From positions 1 to 20,110 of the IMG/VR virus record IMGVR_UViG_3300010410_000011: a DNA stretch of 20,110 bases; one strand, written 5' to 3'. The position numbers were made by a program, and so were the translations under genes. The notes under the pieces were generated by a model, which made no database searches, had not been told where the DNA came from, and saw only the letters and a list, made by a program, of their open reading frames with translations. This DNA is from a virus. The first letter of the stretch is position 1, and each line of letters begins with the position of its first letter. This document shows positions 1 through 5,856 of the stretch, in pieces.

Positions 1-104
1 ACGGAATAGCCATAGACGTATACTTCGACAGCTACGAAGAGGCCATGAAGTGGGGAGTGCAATATCTAGAAATAAAAATACCGGAACAGGAGGACGAGAG
101 ATGA
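1..104 (+). CDS. C-terminal end of an unidentified early phage protein (5' truncated)
   Basis: An open frame (codons from position 3) runs from the window edge to a TGA at 102-104 and encodes about 33 residues ending in the acidic stretch PEQEDER. Its stop overlaps the ATG of the next gene (ATGA at 101-104), the same arrangement seen at several later junctions, which supports real coding. The visible part, with DVYFDSYEEAMKWG, is too short to assign a family. It is presumably the upstream member of the same early operon. Confidence 0.6.
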   Translation, partial: GIAIDVYFDSYEEAMKWGVQYLEIKIPEQEDER

Positions 105-448
105 AAAGAGTTGACATGGGAAAAACATATTTCAAACTAAACAACTCGCCGGAGTCAAGAGAGCCACTGATAGAGTTTTTCAAGAATAACGGATTTGAAA
201 TAACAGACGACAGCGAGGTCAGGAAATTCAACGTCAGAGCAAAAGACGGATTAGAATTTACAATCATCTGGTTTAGAAACCTCTCGCACGTACGCGTAGG
301 AAAGTGGGGAAGCGTAGCGCTAGAGTCTTGCTTCGATGAAATAAGAGGATCATACGGCCCATGGGCGGACCACGACACATACGAGTTTTTCTACAACGGC
401 AGCGCCACTATGAAACTAGCCATAGGCAAAGAGGAGGTTAAATCATGA
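101..448 (+). CDS. Hypothetical early phage protein, 115 aa
   Basis: The start is the ATG at 101 rather than the in-frame ATG at 50. AGGAGG sits at 88-93 with good spacing, and the upstream gene ends in an ATGA overlap at this ATG. The protein starts MKRVDMGKTYFKLNNSPES and looks like a compact alpha/beta fold with several aromatic residues (WFRNLSHVRVGKWG). I see no membrane segment, cysteine cluster or catalytic motif, and I do not recognise the family. It ends in an ATGA overlap with the next gene (445-448), so the two are probably translationally coupled. Confidence 0.75.
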   Translation: MKRVDMGKTYFKLNNSPESREPLIEFFKNNGFEITDDSEVRKFNVRAKDGLEFTIIWFRNLSHVRVGKWGSVALESCFDEIRGSYGPWADHDTYEFFYNGSATMKLAIGKEEVKS

Positions 449-633
449 ATAGCGGAGCTGAAAAGTGCGAGCACAAATGGATCCATCAATCATCTCATTA
501 CCAAAGGGAAAGTGGAGGACATAACGACCATTTCAAAAAGCTGGACATTTACTACTGTGAAAAATGCCTAGAGCAAAAGGAAGTCACAAAAGAAGAATAC
601 GCCCGAGAAACACCACTCTGGTTCAGGAGATAG
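445..633 (+). CDS. Small zinc-ribbon-like protein, 62 aa
   Basis: The ATG at 445 overlaps the previous stop, and GAGGAGG lies just upstream (431-437). The product has CEH near residue 8 and a CEKC pair near residue 40, separated by a His-rich stretch. A single structural zinc site is plausible. Proteins of this size and pattern are common in early regions of Gram-positive phages, but I cannot name a family. The role is unknown; nucleic-acid or protein binding is only inferred from the cysteine pattern. Confidence 0.65.
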   Translation: MNSGAEKCEHKWIHQSSHYQRESGGHNDHFKKLDIYYCEKCLEQKEVTKEEYARETPLWFRR

Positions 634-643
634 GAGGACGACT

Positions 644-1321
644 ATGCAACCAAACCCATACCAACAGCATATCCATAAAAGCCTAGTCTTATACACCGAA
701 AGGGCAGCCAAAGCACAAAAAACCTATAAAAAGTGGAGTTATTACAAAAACCACGCCAAAAAGGCAAGGATAAGAAAGAAATACCTGAACAAATTAAAGC
801 GAGCATACAAGAAATACCCGGAGTACAGGTGGCTCATACCAGACAAAGACTATATCGAGATAAAGCATGGAGTGGAACAAAAAACATTCAAGGAAGCGTT
901 CACGACATCACTTAAAACATTTGGAGGAAACTGGTCAAGTGGAATCGGAGCTGGACTATTCGAAACATCGCTCGAAGGAATACGAAAACAACCGGCAACA
1001 TTTAAACCAAAGCAGATAAAACCCAGCTACGCGCAATGGGCATACCCAAGAGCGGATTATTACTACCAGCAACCCAAAAGAAGATACCCAGCTGGAACAA
1101 GCGGGCTTTTTAGAAAAATATCAAGACTTTCATTTATGGGAAACTGGGCCGGAAATCCAGTAGAAGATGAACCAGAAGATAACTGCAGCAACTGCCAAAT
1201 AGGAGCAGACACCCACGAAATATACCCGGGCAGCTGCCCATTTTATAAAAAAACGCCATTCAGGCACTGTAAAAACCACAAGCCTCTAAGGTTTGGAGAA
1301 GGGAGATGGAAAGATGAATAA
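644..1321 (+). CDS. Hypothetical basic phage protein with C-terminal Cys cluster, 225 aa
   Basis: The ATG at 644 follows AGGAGG (631-636). The N-terminal 70 residues are very rich in Lys, Arg and Tyr (KKARIRKKYLNKLKRAYKKY) and probably helical. The middle is Gly, Pro and Tyr rich, and the last 50 residues hold five cysteines (CSNC, GSCPF, HCKNH) that could bind a metal. A basic N-terminal half plus a Cys-rich end suggests nucleic-acid binding, but this is inference and no family is recognised. The 3' end overlaps the start of the next gene by 8 bases. Confidence 0.65.
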   Translation: MQPNPYQQHIHKSLVLYTERAAKAQKTYKKWSYYKNHAKKARIRKKYLNKLKRAYKKYPEYRWLIPDKDYIEIKHGVEQKTFKEAFTTSLKTFGGNWSSGIGAGLFETSLEGIRKQPATFKPKQIKPSYAQWAYPRADYYYQQPKRRYPAGTSGLFRKISRLSFMGNWAGNPVEDEPEDNCSNCQIGADTHEIYPGSCPFYKKTPFRHCKNHKPLRFGEGRWKDE

Positions 1322-1655
1322 GCAAAAGGTGATATACGTAGCAAGCCCACTAAGGGGAGAATACGAAAGAAACATGGACAAGGCAAAAAGGTACTGCAAG
1401 GCGGTCATTGAAAAAGGCCACATACCATACGCACCGCACTTATTATTTACACAATTTATGGACGACACCATACCAGAGGAAAGAAAGGCCGGCATGGCCA
1501 TGGGAATAGAAATGCTTAAGAAATGTGACGAGCTGTGGGCCTTCGGAAAGACCATAAGCGAGGGAATGGCAGCGGAAATAGAGCTGGCCAATGAAATAGG
1601 GATAACAGTCAGATACTTAGAGGATCCAGAGGAGGTGCAGCATGGCCAAGATTAG
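1314..1655 (+). CDS. DUF4406 / nucleoside 2-deoxyribosyltransferase-like protein, 113 aa
   Basis: I chose the ATG at 1314 (MNKQKVIYVASPLRG) over the in-frame ATG at 1293. It places the usual beta-strand start of the family at the N-terminus, and GGAGAAGGGAG lies upstream. The signs of the family are the SPLRG loop at residues 11-15, the PYAPHLLFTQF segment near 38-48, and a SEGM..E motif at about 82-88 followed by a helix. This is the DUF4406/DUF7768 group, which shares the Rossmann-like fold of nucleoside 2-deoxyribosyltransferases. Members are common in phages and are suspected to act on nucleotides or nucleotide-derived signals, but the substrate is not established. It overlaps the next gene by 14 bases. 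Confidence 0.8.
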   Translation: MNKQKVIYVASPLRGEYERNMDKAKRYCKAVIEKGHIPYAPHLLFTQFMDDTIPEERKAGMAMGIEMLKKCDELWAFGKTISEGMAAEIELANEIGITVRYLEDPEEVQHGQD

Positions 1656-2223
1656 CAAATACAACAGCGAAGGATACAAGGACCCAACACCATACGAAGC
1701 ACTAAAAAACGTAAAGAACCCAAAGAGACAAATGCAAGGAGCGCAGGCCAGAGCGGTAGGCCAACACTTCGAAAACATGATAGACGCAGCATGCAGATAC
1801 TACGAGGACAGGCAGCTGGCGGTCATAGAAAAGACACCGGAACCAATGAGGCCCATCAAGAGTCTAGGCGGCGGGAAGTTTGTGGCCCATTACGAAAAAC
1901 AGGCCCAGCCAGACTACAAGGGGACACTTGTAACCGGCAGAGCCGTAGTATTTGAAGCCAAGCACACCAGCGCCACGAAAATAGAGCAGAGCAGGCTATC
2001 AATAGAGCAAAGCGACAGACTCCAAAAGCATAGCGAGCTGGGAGCCGTAACATTTGTACTGGTATCAATAGACCTGCAGAGCTTCTACCGGGTGCCTTGG
2101 GATATTTGGAAAGATATGAAAAAACTATTCGGACACAAGCACATGACCATCGAAGAACTAGAGCCATACAAGGTGAAAGCCGCTGGCGGAACTATAAAAT
2201 TCTTAGAGGGGGTACAAGCATGA
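1642..2223 (+). CDS. recU: RecU-type Holliday junction resolvase, 193 aa
   Basis: RecU cuts four-way DNA junctions formed in recombination and is found in Gram-positive bacteria and their phages. The family pattern is visible in order: a GQHFE entry motif at residues 40-44, the catalytic PD-(D/E)xK core with D91 (QPDYKG) and FEAK at 104-107, a conserved Gln near 123 (IEQSDRL), and the strand GAVTFVLVSI at about 134-143. The length is typical. GAGGAGG (1629-1635) precedes the ATG at 1642, which lies inside the end of the previous gene. In a phage it probably resolves replicative or recombination branches so that packaging is not blocked. It ends in an ATGA overlap with the next gene. Confidence 0.85.
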   Translation: MAKISKYNSEGYKDPTPYEALKNVKNPKRQMQGAQARAVGQHFENMIDAACRYYEDRQLAVIEKTPEPMRPIKSLGGGKFVAHYEKQAQPDYKGTLVTGRAVVFEAKHTSATKIEQSRLSIEQSDRLQKHSELGAVTFVLVSIDLQSFYRVPWDIWKDMKKLFGHKHMTIEELEPYKVKAAGGTIKFLEGVQA

Positions 2224-2501
2224 TCACAAACGAAACCAGACGAGAAAGCTACCAAGCTATTATACCAAAAACAACTGACAGGAAAAGACTTATTCTCGAA
2301 ATAATGCAAAACAAGCAAATGACAGCCCACGAGATAACCGAGGAACTGCTGGCCAAAGGGCACATCAAATACTATGACCGCAACTTTGTAAGCCCAAGGC
2401 TGACGGAGCTAAAGAAGGAAGGCGTAATCGAAACGGTAGGAAAGAAAATGTGCAGACGCACGAGCAAGAAGGTCGCAGTGTGGACCAGAACGGAGGCATG
2501 A
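2220..2501 (+). CDS. Small winged-helix DNA-binding protein, 93 aa
   Basis: The ATG at 2220 overlaps the recU stop (ATGA), and GAGGGGG lies upstream, so the longer frame opening at 2097 is rejected. Residues 22-75 read as a winged helix: a first helix (RKRLILEIMQ), a second (TAHEITEELLAKG), a recognition helix (NFVSPRLTELKKEG) and a beta wing (VIETVGKKMCRR...VAVWTR). Proteins of this shape act as phage regulators or accessory replication proteins. The gene lies immediately before the helically phased repeat array at 2506-2586, so its product is an obvious candidate to bind it, but that is inference from position only. It ends in another ATGA overlap. Confidence 0.7.
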   Translation: MITNETRRESYQAIIPKTTDRKRLILEIMQNKQMTAHEITEELLAKGHIKYYDRNFVSPRLTELKKEGVIETVGKKMCRRTSKKVAVWTRTEA

Positions 2502-2821
2502 ATATGGTCCAAAAGCGGTCCGAAAGGGACAAAAGCGGTAAAAAAGGGGACAAATTAGGGACAAATAGGGACAAACAAGGGACAAACCTAAACAGACAGG
2601 CAGAAAAAGCAAAAGCCAACTCCAAAATATTAAAATCATGCCCATTGCATGAGTTTGAGATAAAAGAAATAAAAGACTCAGTGCGGAAATCGACAGCGAT
2701 AGACTGGACAAGAGCAAAATGTAAGTGTCAGAAGTGTGGAGGCGAAGTATTCACCCTATACGCAGGAGGATACATGGACGCTGTGAAGCAGCTAAAGAAA
2801 CTAGGAGAAAAGGAGGTTTAA
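2498..2821 (+). CDS. Hypothetical protein with repetitive N-terminus and zinc ribbon, 107 aa
   Basis: The ATG at 2498 overlaps the previous stop (ATGA); the frame also opens upstream at 2450, but that part overlaps the winged-helix gene. Residues 4-32 are a charged low-complexity segment (RDKSGKKGDKLGTNRDKQGT) encoded by the phased DNA repeat. The second half has C48 and a C75, C77, C80 cluster (AKCKCQKCGGEVF), a zinc-ribbon-like site. The family is not recognised. Because the repeat spacing in DNA is not a multiple of three, the N-terminal segment may be tolerated filler around a DNA element rather than a functional protein domain. Confidence 0.65.
   Translation: MNMVQKRSERDKSGKKGDKLGTNRDKQGTNLNRQAEKAKANSKILKSCPLHEFEIKEIKDSVRKSTAIDWTRAKCKCQKCGGEVFTLYAGGYMDAVKQLKKLGEKEV
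2506..2586 (+). repeat. Helically phased GGGACAAA-type direct repeat array (eight units)
   Basis: Units start at 2506 (GGTCCAAA), 2517 (GGTCCGAA), 2526 (GGGACAAA), 2537 (GGTAAAAA), 2547, 2558, 2568 and 2579 (the last four all GGGACAAA). Five units are exact. Successive offsets are 11, 9, 11, 10, 11, 10 and 11 bp, close to one DNA helical turn. The same face of the helix would therefore carry each motif, and the phased A-runs could also bend the DNA. The array lies within the 5' part of a coding sequence. Candidate roles are an origin or iteron array, or an operator; neither is shown. Confidence 0.75.
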
Positions 2822-2826
2822 TAGAT

Positions 2827-3129
2827 ATGGCGATTGTTGGAATAAAAATAAATTCATACCCTCCGGAAGCCAAGACCCTAGTAGACATCTGGACCAAATA
2901 CTCAAACAGCAGTATGCCGGAGATAGGTGTCAATTTTATAACATTCACAAACAGGAGGCCTAAGAGACCTAAGAGCAACAACAGAAGCATAGCCGGACTA
3001 AAAGCAGAGAGTATAGCGTACCTAAAAGACGACACCGAGCTGGTGAAAATGTCGGTCGAGAACTTTATATACCTGATGGCCAAATGCGGAGTGGACATAG
3101 AGGTCAGAGAAAACAAGGAGGCGGAGTAG
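2827..3129 (+). CDS. Hypothetical early phage protein, 100 aa
   Basis: The start is the ATG at 2827, with AGGAGG at 2811-2816; the in-frame opening at 2725 lies inside the previous gene and is rejected. The protein begins MAIVGIKINSYPPEAKTLVD and has a basic middle (NRRPKRPKSNNR). It lacks a membrane segment, cysteine pairs or a known motif. Eight of its ten Ile codons are ATA, matching the other early genes. The stop (TAG) abuts the next ATG. Function unknown. Confidence 0.65.
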   Translation: MAIVGIKINSYPPEAKTLVDIWTKYSNSSMPEIGVNFITFTNRRPKRPKSNNRSIAGLKAESIAYLKDDTELVKMSVENFIYLMAKCGVDIEVRENKEAE

Positions 3130-3582
3130 ATGAAATATGAAAACTGGGACAACATGTCCCCTGAAAAGAAGTTTCAGGCGGCTAGATGGGAAGCAAAGGC
3201 GGAAACTAATAACGCCACAACTAAAGCGGATTTAAAAAACATCATCAGCTACCTCGTTAAACTCATCGAAGATGATGAGTGCCCAGCTTGCCAAACTACC
3301 ATGCACCCTGAAACAGCAAGCCATTCAGAAAAAGACATTGTGGAAAGTTGCATAGAACTTATGGAAGATGTCCACGCAAACATGATGGAATACATGGAAA
3401 TGATGGAGGTCGAACACACAGAAGGGATCCCGACGCTAACATACAATTACTTTCAAATTGTTAAAAGGTTATTGCTCGGCAGGACAAGACATGGCGGCGG
3501 TACTTCTACTACAGCAAAGTGTAGACAGCTAGGGATTGACCCTTATGGTGAAATCATAATAGGAGAAAGCGAAGAAGGATGA
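3130..3582 (+). CDS. Hypothetical protein, 150 aa, with atypical codon use
   Basis: The ATG at 3130 directly follows the previous TAG; AAGGAGG (3116-3122) is the ribosome binding site. The protein is largely helical and acidic, with a CPAC pair (residues 52-55) near a His and a Met-rich stretch (MMEYMEMMEVEH). Only 3 of 11 Ile codons are ATA and C/T-ending codons are frequent, unlike its immediate neighbours, which suggests later acquisition. The family is not recognised. The stop overlaps the next possible start by one base (TGATG). Confidence 0.65.
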   Translation: MKYENWDNMSPEKKFQAARWEAKAETNNATTKADLKNIISYLVKLIEDDECPACQTTMHPETASHSEKDIVESCIELMEDVHANMMEYMEMMEVEHTEGIPTLTYNYFQIVKRLLLGRTRHGGGTSTTAKCRQLGIDPYGEIIIGESEEG

Positions 3583-3671
3583 TGAGTAGAAATAGCATAC
3601 TCTGCGAGAAAATATACGACTATGAAACATTTAGAAAAGCATATTTAAAAGCAAAAAAGAAGAGAAAGTGA
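3582..3671 (+). CDS. Putative small basic protein, 29 aa
   Basis: A short frame starts at the ATG at 3582, overlapping the previous stop by one base, with AGAAGG just upstream, and ends at a TGA at 3669-3671. The peptide begins MSRNSILCEKIYDYETF and ends in a Lys/Arg cluster (KAKKKRK). It fills what would otherwise be a 98-base gap in a tightly packed operon, and the coupling style matches its neighbours. There is no recognised homologue, and it could be a chance frame. Confidence 0.4.
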   Translation: MSRNSILCEKIYDYETFRKAYLKAKKKRK

Positions 3672-3680
3672 GGTCGAAGA

Positions 3681-4319
3681 ATGAAAACAAGAAAATGTGG
3701 ATCCTGCTTCAGGTATGTGGAAGATTGGAGAGATGTAAGAGCCAAAGGGCTTAATGAAAGGCATAATCGACTCGGTGAATTTATACACAAACCAAGAGAG
3801 GGCGTAAAGCCAAGGTGCATGTGTGGAAAAGTTAAAGAAGGAATACACGAAAAACACGCACCCTGCGAATACCACGAATATAGGTGGACATGGAACTTTA
3901 AAACCTGGTGGCAATGGGACTTCAAACAAAGACTAAGCGACTGGTACAGGATAAACATAAGAGTCCCAATTGGCAGCAAGAGAGCACCGATCCCTCTAAA
4001 GTACAGGGACTACTTCCATGGAATGAGCGACAGGATCATACCCGGAGGAGAGCCAGAGTGCCCGCACTGCGGAGAGATGCCATACAGCTACAGCCAATGC
4101 GTGTTTTGTGGCCAGAGATTTATAGAACAAGAGGACGAAAGTGAAAAAGTAGTCGAGGAAATGAAAAATATATGCAAGGTCTGCAACTTCAAAGAGAACT
4201 TCGGAAATGAAGATTTTATGGACTGCGAGGAAGCGTGCGACCACCCGGAAGGCTCCAAACTGATAGGCGAAGTTATGAAGATTACAAAAGAGGAGGAAAA
4301 ACCATGGAACATATCCTGA
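3681..4319 (+). CDS. Cys-rich protein with several zinc-ribbon-like pairs, 212 aa
   Basis: The ATG at 3681 is preceded by GAGGTCGAAGA. Thirteen cysteines occur in pairs: C6-C9, C46-C48 with C62, C127-C130 with C140-C143 (CPHCG...CVFCG, a classic zinc ribbon), C165-C168 and C182-C186. A Trp-rich middle (YRWTWNFKTWWQWDF) separates the first and second groups. Such proteins often hold nucleic acid or protein partners, but no family is recognised. It overlaps the next gene by 16 bases and is one of several Cys-pair proteins in this operon. Confidence 0.65.
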   Translation: MKTRKCGSCFRYVEDWRDVRAKGLNERHNRLGEFIHKPREGVKPRCMCGKVKEGIHEKHAPCEYHEYRWTWNFKTWWQWDFKQRLSDWYRINIRVPIGSKRAPIPLKYRDYFHGMSDRIIPGGEPECPHCGEMPYSYSQCVFCGQRFIEQEDESEKVVEEMKNICKVCNFKENFGNEDFMDCEEACDHPEGSKLIGEVMKITKEEEKPWNIS

Positions 4320-4621
4320 TCGGAGTGATTGTCATAATCTCAATAGCCTCCGCCGCAATATTATGCGGGCTTTACAAAGAGAACAGCAGTTTAAGACTGC
4401 AGCTAAAATGCAAAGCAGACGATAACTACAGACTAGAAAAAGAAAACGAGCTAATGAAACGAGACTTAGAAAGACGCGACATAAGAAGAGGACCGCACCG
4501 CCCTATCGGCTGCGAGACTTCGAGAAAATGGACCAAAGAAGAAACAAACGCCTTCAAGGAAGGCGGAATAGAAGCGGTGCAAAAGGTAAGACAACAAATG
4601 GGATTACCACCAGCAAAATAG
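4304..4621 (+). CDS. Single-pass membrane protein with coiled coil, 105 aa
   Basis: The ATG at 4304 (MEHILIGVIVIISIASAAIL) has AGGAGG upstream within the end of the previous gene; the opening at 4235 is rejected. Residues 3-23 form one hydrophobic helix, followed by a charged heptad-like segment (residues 26-60, ENSSLRLQLKCKADDNYRLE) that should form a coiled coil, and a short soluble end (VQKVRQQMGLPPAK). The likely topology is an N-terminal anchor with a cytoplasmic coiled coil. The size recalls spanin or membrane-exclusion proteins, but the position in the early region does not support a lysis role. Function unknown. Confidence 0.6.
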   Translation: MEHILIGVIVIISIASAAILCGLYKENSSLRLQLKCKADDNYRLEKENELMKRDLERRDIRRGPHRPIGCETSRKWTKEETNAFKEGGIEAVQKVRQQMGLPPAK

Positions 4622-4637
4622 AGAGGAGCGAGGAAGC

Positions 4638-5114
4638 ATGATAGAGCAAATAACATCGGAAAGAGCGAGCGAGATCATAGACACAAGAAAGCCTCATGGA
4701 CTTTATATGCTACAGAGCGGAAACATGTACGTGGGAATAGACAACGAAACCGGGGACGCTTGGACTGAAGAATTTAAGACTGAGCAAGAGTGCCGGGACT
4801 GGCTAAACAAAGAGGTAACGCTAAACCCAAAAGAGATATACATGAAAGCCCTAATGAACTGGGGAGAGGAAAACCAAATAACCATGGTCTTTGAGGAAAT
4901 GGCAGAGCTGCAAAAAGAACTTTGTAAACACATGAGAGGCCAGAAGGTAACCGGAGCAATAGCCGAGGAGATAGCGGACGTCGAGATCATGCTAGACCAA
5001 ATGAAGCTACTCTTTGAAATAGAGAAACTGGTAGAGGCCAACAAGAGATACAAGCTGGCCAGACTAGACGAAATGCTGGAAGATGTCGAAACGGAGGGAG
5101 GCGACGAGGCTTGA
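4638..5114 (+). CDS. MazG-like nucleotide pyrophosphohydrolase with extra N-terminal domain, 158 aa
   Basis: The second half carries the all-alpha NTP pyrophosphohydrolase (MazG) signature. E86/E87 and E90 lie in VFEEMAELQKEL, and E111 with D114 in AEEIADVEIM, giving the paired ExxE...ExxD metal-binding set. Enzymes of this family hydrolyse NTPs or dNTPs to monophosphates; in phages they may adjust nucleotide pools or (p)ppGpp-related signalling, though the substrate here is unknown. Residues 1-58 (GLYMLQSGNMYVGIDNETGD, then a Trp-containing helix) form a separate small domain seen before in phage proteins. The stop overlaps the next TTG start (TTGA at 5111-5114). Confidence 0.75.
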   Translation: MIEQITSERASEIIDTRKPHGLYMLQSGNMYVGIDNETGDAWTEEFKTEQECRDWLNKEVTLNPKEIYMKALMNWGEENQITMVFEEMAELQKELCKHMRGQKVTGAIAEEIADVEIMLDQMKLLFEIEKLVEANKRYKLARLDEMLEDVETEGGDEA

Positions 5115-5554
5115 AGAACTACATGAACCGAATCGACAGAGAACACCACCTCTTCATGCTGGTGGCTTGGGATTTCCTAAGCCGCTGGTTAGAAAAGACC
5201 AGCTGCCTGTCGAAGGACGAAAGAAAAAGAGTAAAGACGGCCACAACGCACCTGCTGCACACCAGCGACAGCATTATAGCCAGATTGGAAACAGACTATG
5301 CGAAGAAACTCCTCCGGGACGTGAAAAACACCGAGATAAGAATACTAGATAAGCAAAACGCAAAGCTGGGAGGATTAGAGCGCACCATCAATGTGGACAT
5401 AGACGATTTATACGACATAGCAAGCTATGCACTGGTAGACTGCAAATGCTGCAGCAAAGAGAACCATAAAGAGTGTGAAAAATACAAGTTATTCATGGAG
5501 CTTAATATACCGGTAGCCCAAGAACAGACAGACGGCTGCCCATACGAAAATTAA
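5111..5554 (+). CDS. DUF5651-like phage protein, 147 aa, TTG start
   Basis: The start is a TTG at 5111 that overlaps the MazG stop as TTGA, with GGAGGCGACGAGG just upstream; an ATG four codons later is the alternative. The N-terminal two thirds are helical (HHLFMLVAWDFLSRWLEKT; KTATTHLLHTSDSI). The end has five cysteines (C111, C113, C114, C122, C143) in an arrangement CKCCSKENHKECEKYKL...GCPY that I associate with the phage family DUF5651. Function is unknown; a metal site is likely from the cysteines. Confidence 0.65.
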   Translation: MKNYMNRIDREHHLFMLVAWDFLSRWLEKTSCLSKDERKRVKTATTHLLHTSDSIIARLETDYAKKLLRDVKNTEIRILDKQNAKLGGLERTINVDIDDLYDIASYALVDCKCCSKENHKECEKYKLFMELNIPVAQEQTDGCPYEN

Positions 5555-5566
5555 AGGGGGATCATA

Positions 5567-5845
5567 ATGGAAAAACAAAGAAATATGGTGAAAAAAGCAA
5601 TTAGGGCACTAACCGAAGCGCAGATCATCGAAGCATACAGGAGAGCCAAAGGAGAAGTGCCGGAGGATTTCATACAGGCATTAAAAGAAGCGCCTGACGG
5701 AGAAGTAATGCAAGCGGCCCAGTTTATCGGACCATTAATGACTGCAGCAGTATCGAACCAAGCGTGGGACGACTACGAGGAGCAGCGTAAAGCCGAAAAA
5801 GAAAAAAGCAAACAAAGCGGACTAATTCAAAAACTTACTAACTAG
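5567..5845 (+). CDS. Hypothetical helical phage protein, 92 aa
   Basis: The ATG at 5567 follows AAAGGGGG (5553-5560). The product is almost entirely helical and charged, with a first helix KKAIRALTEAQIIEAYRRAKG, an amphipathic middle (EVMQAAQFIGPLMTAAVSNQ) and a Lys-rich end. No motif or membrane segment is evident. It sits directly before the ParB-methyltransferase gene. Function unknown. Confidence 0.6.
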   Translation: MEKQRNMVKKAIRALTEAQIIEAYRRAKGEVPEDFIQALKEAPDGEVMQAAQFIGPLMTAAVSNQAWDDYEEQRKAEKEKSKQSGLIQKLTN

Positions 5846-5856
5846 GGGGTGCGGAT

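Noticed and set aside
2450-2497. Upstream extension of the gene starting at 2498
   Set aside because: It would overlap the winged-helix gene by 52 bases; the ATGA overlap at 2498 matches the local pattern.
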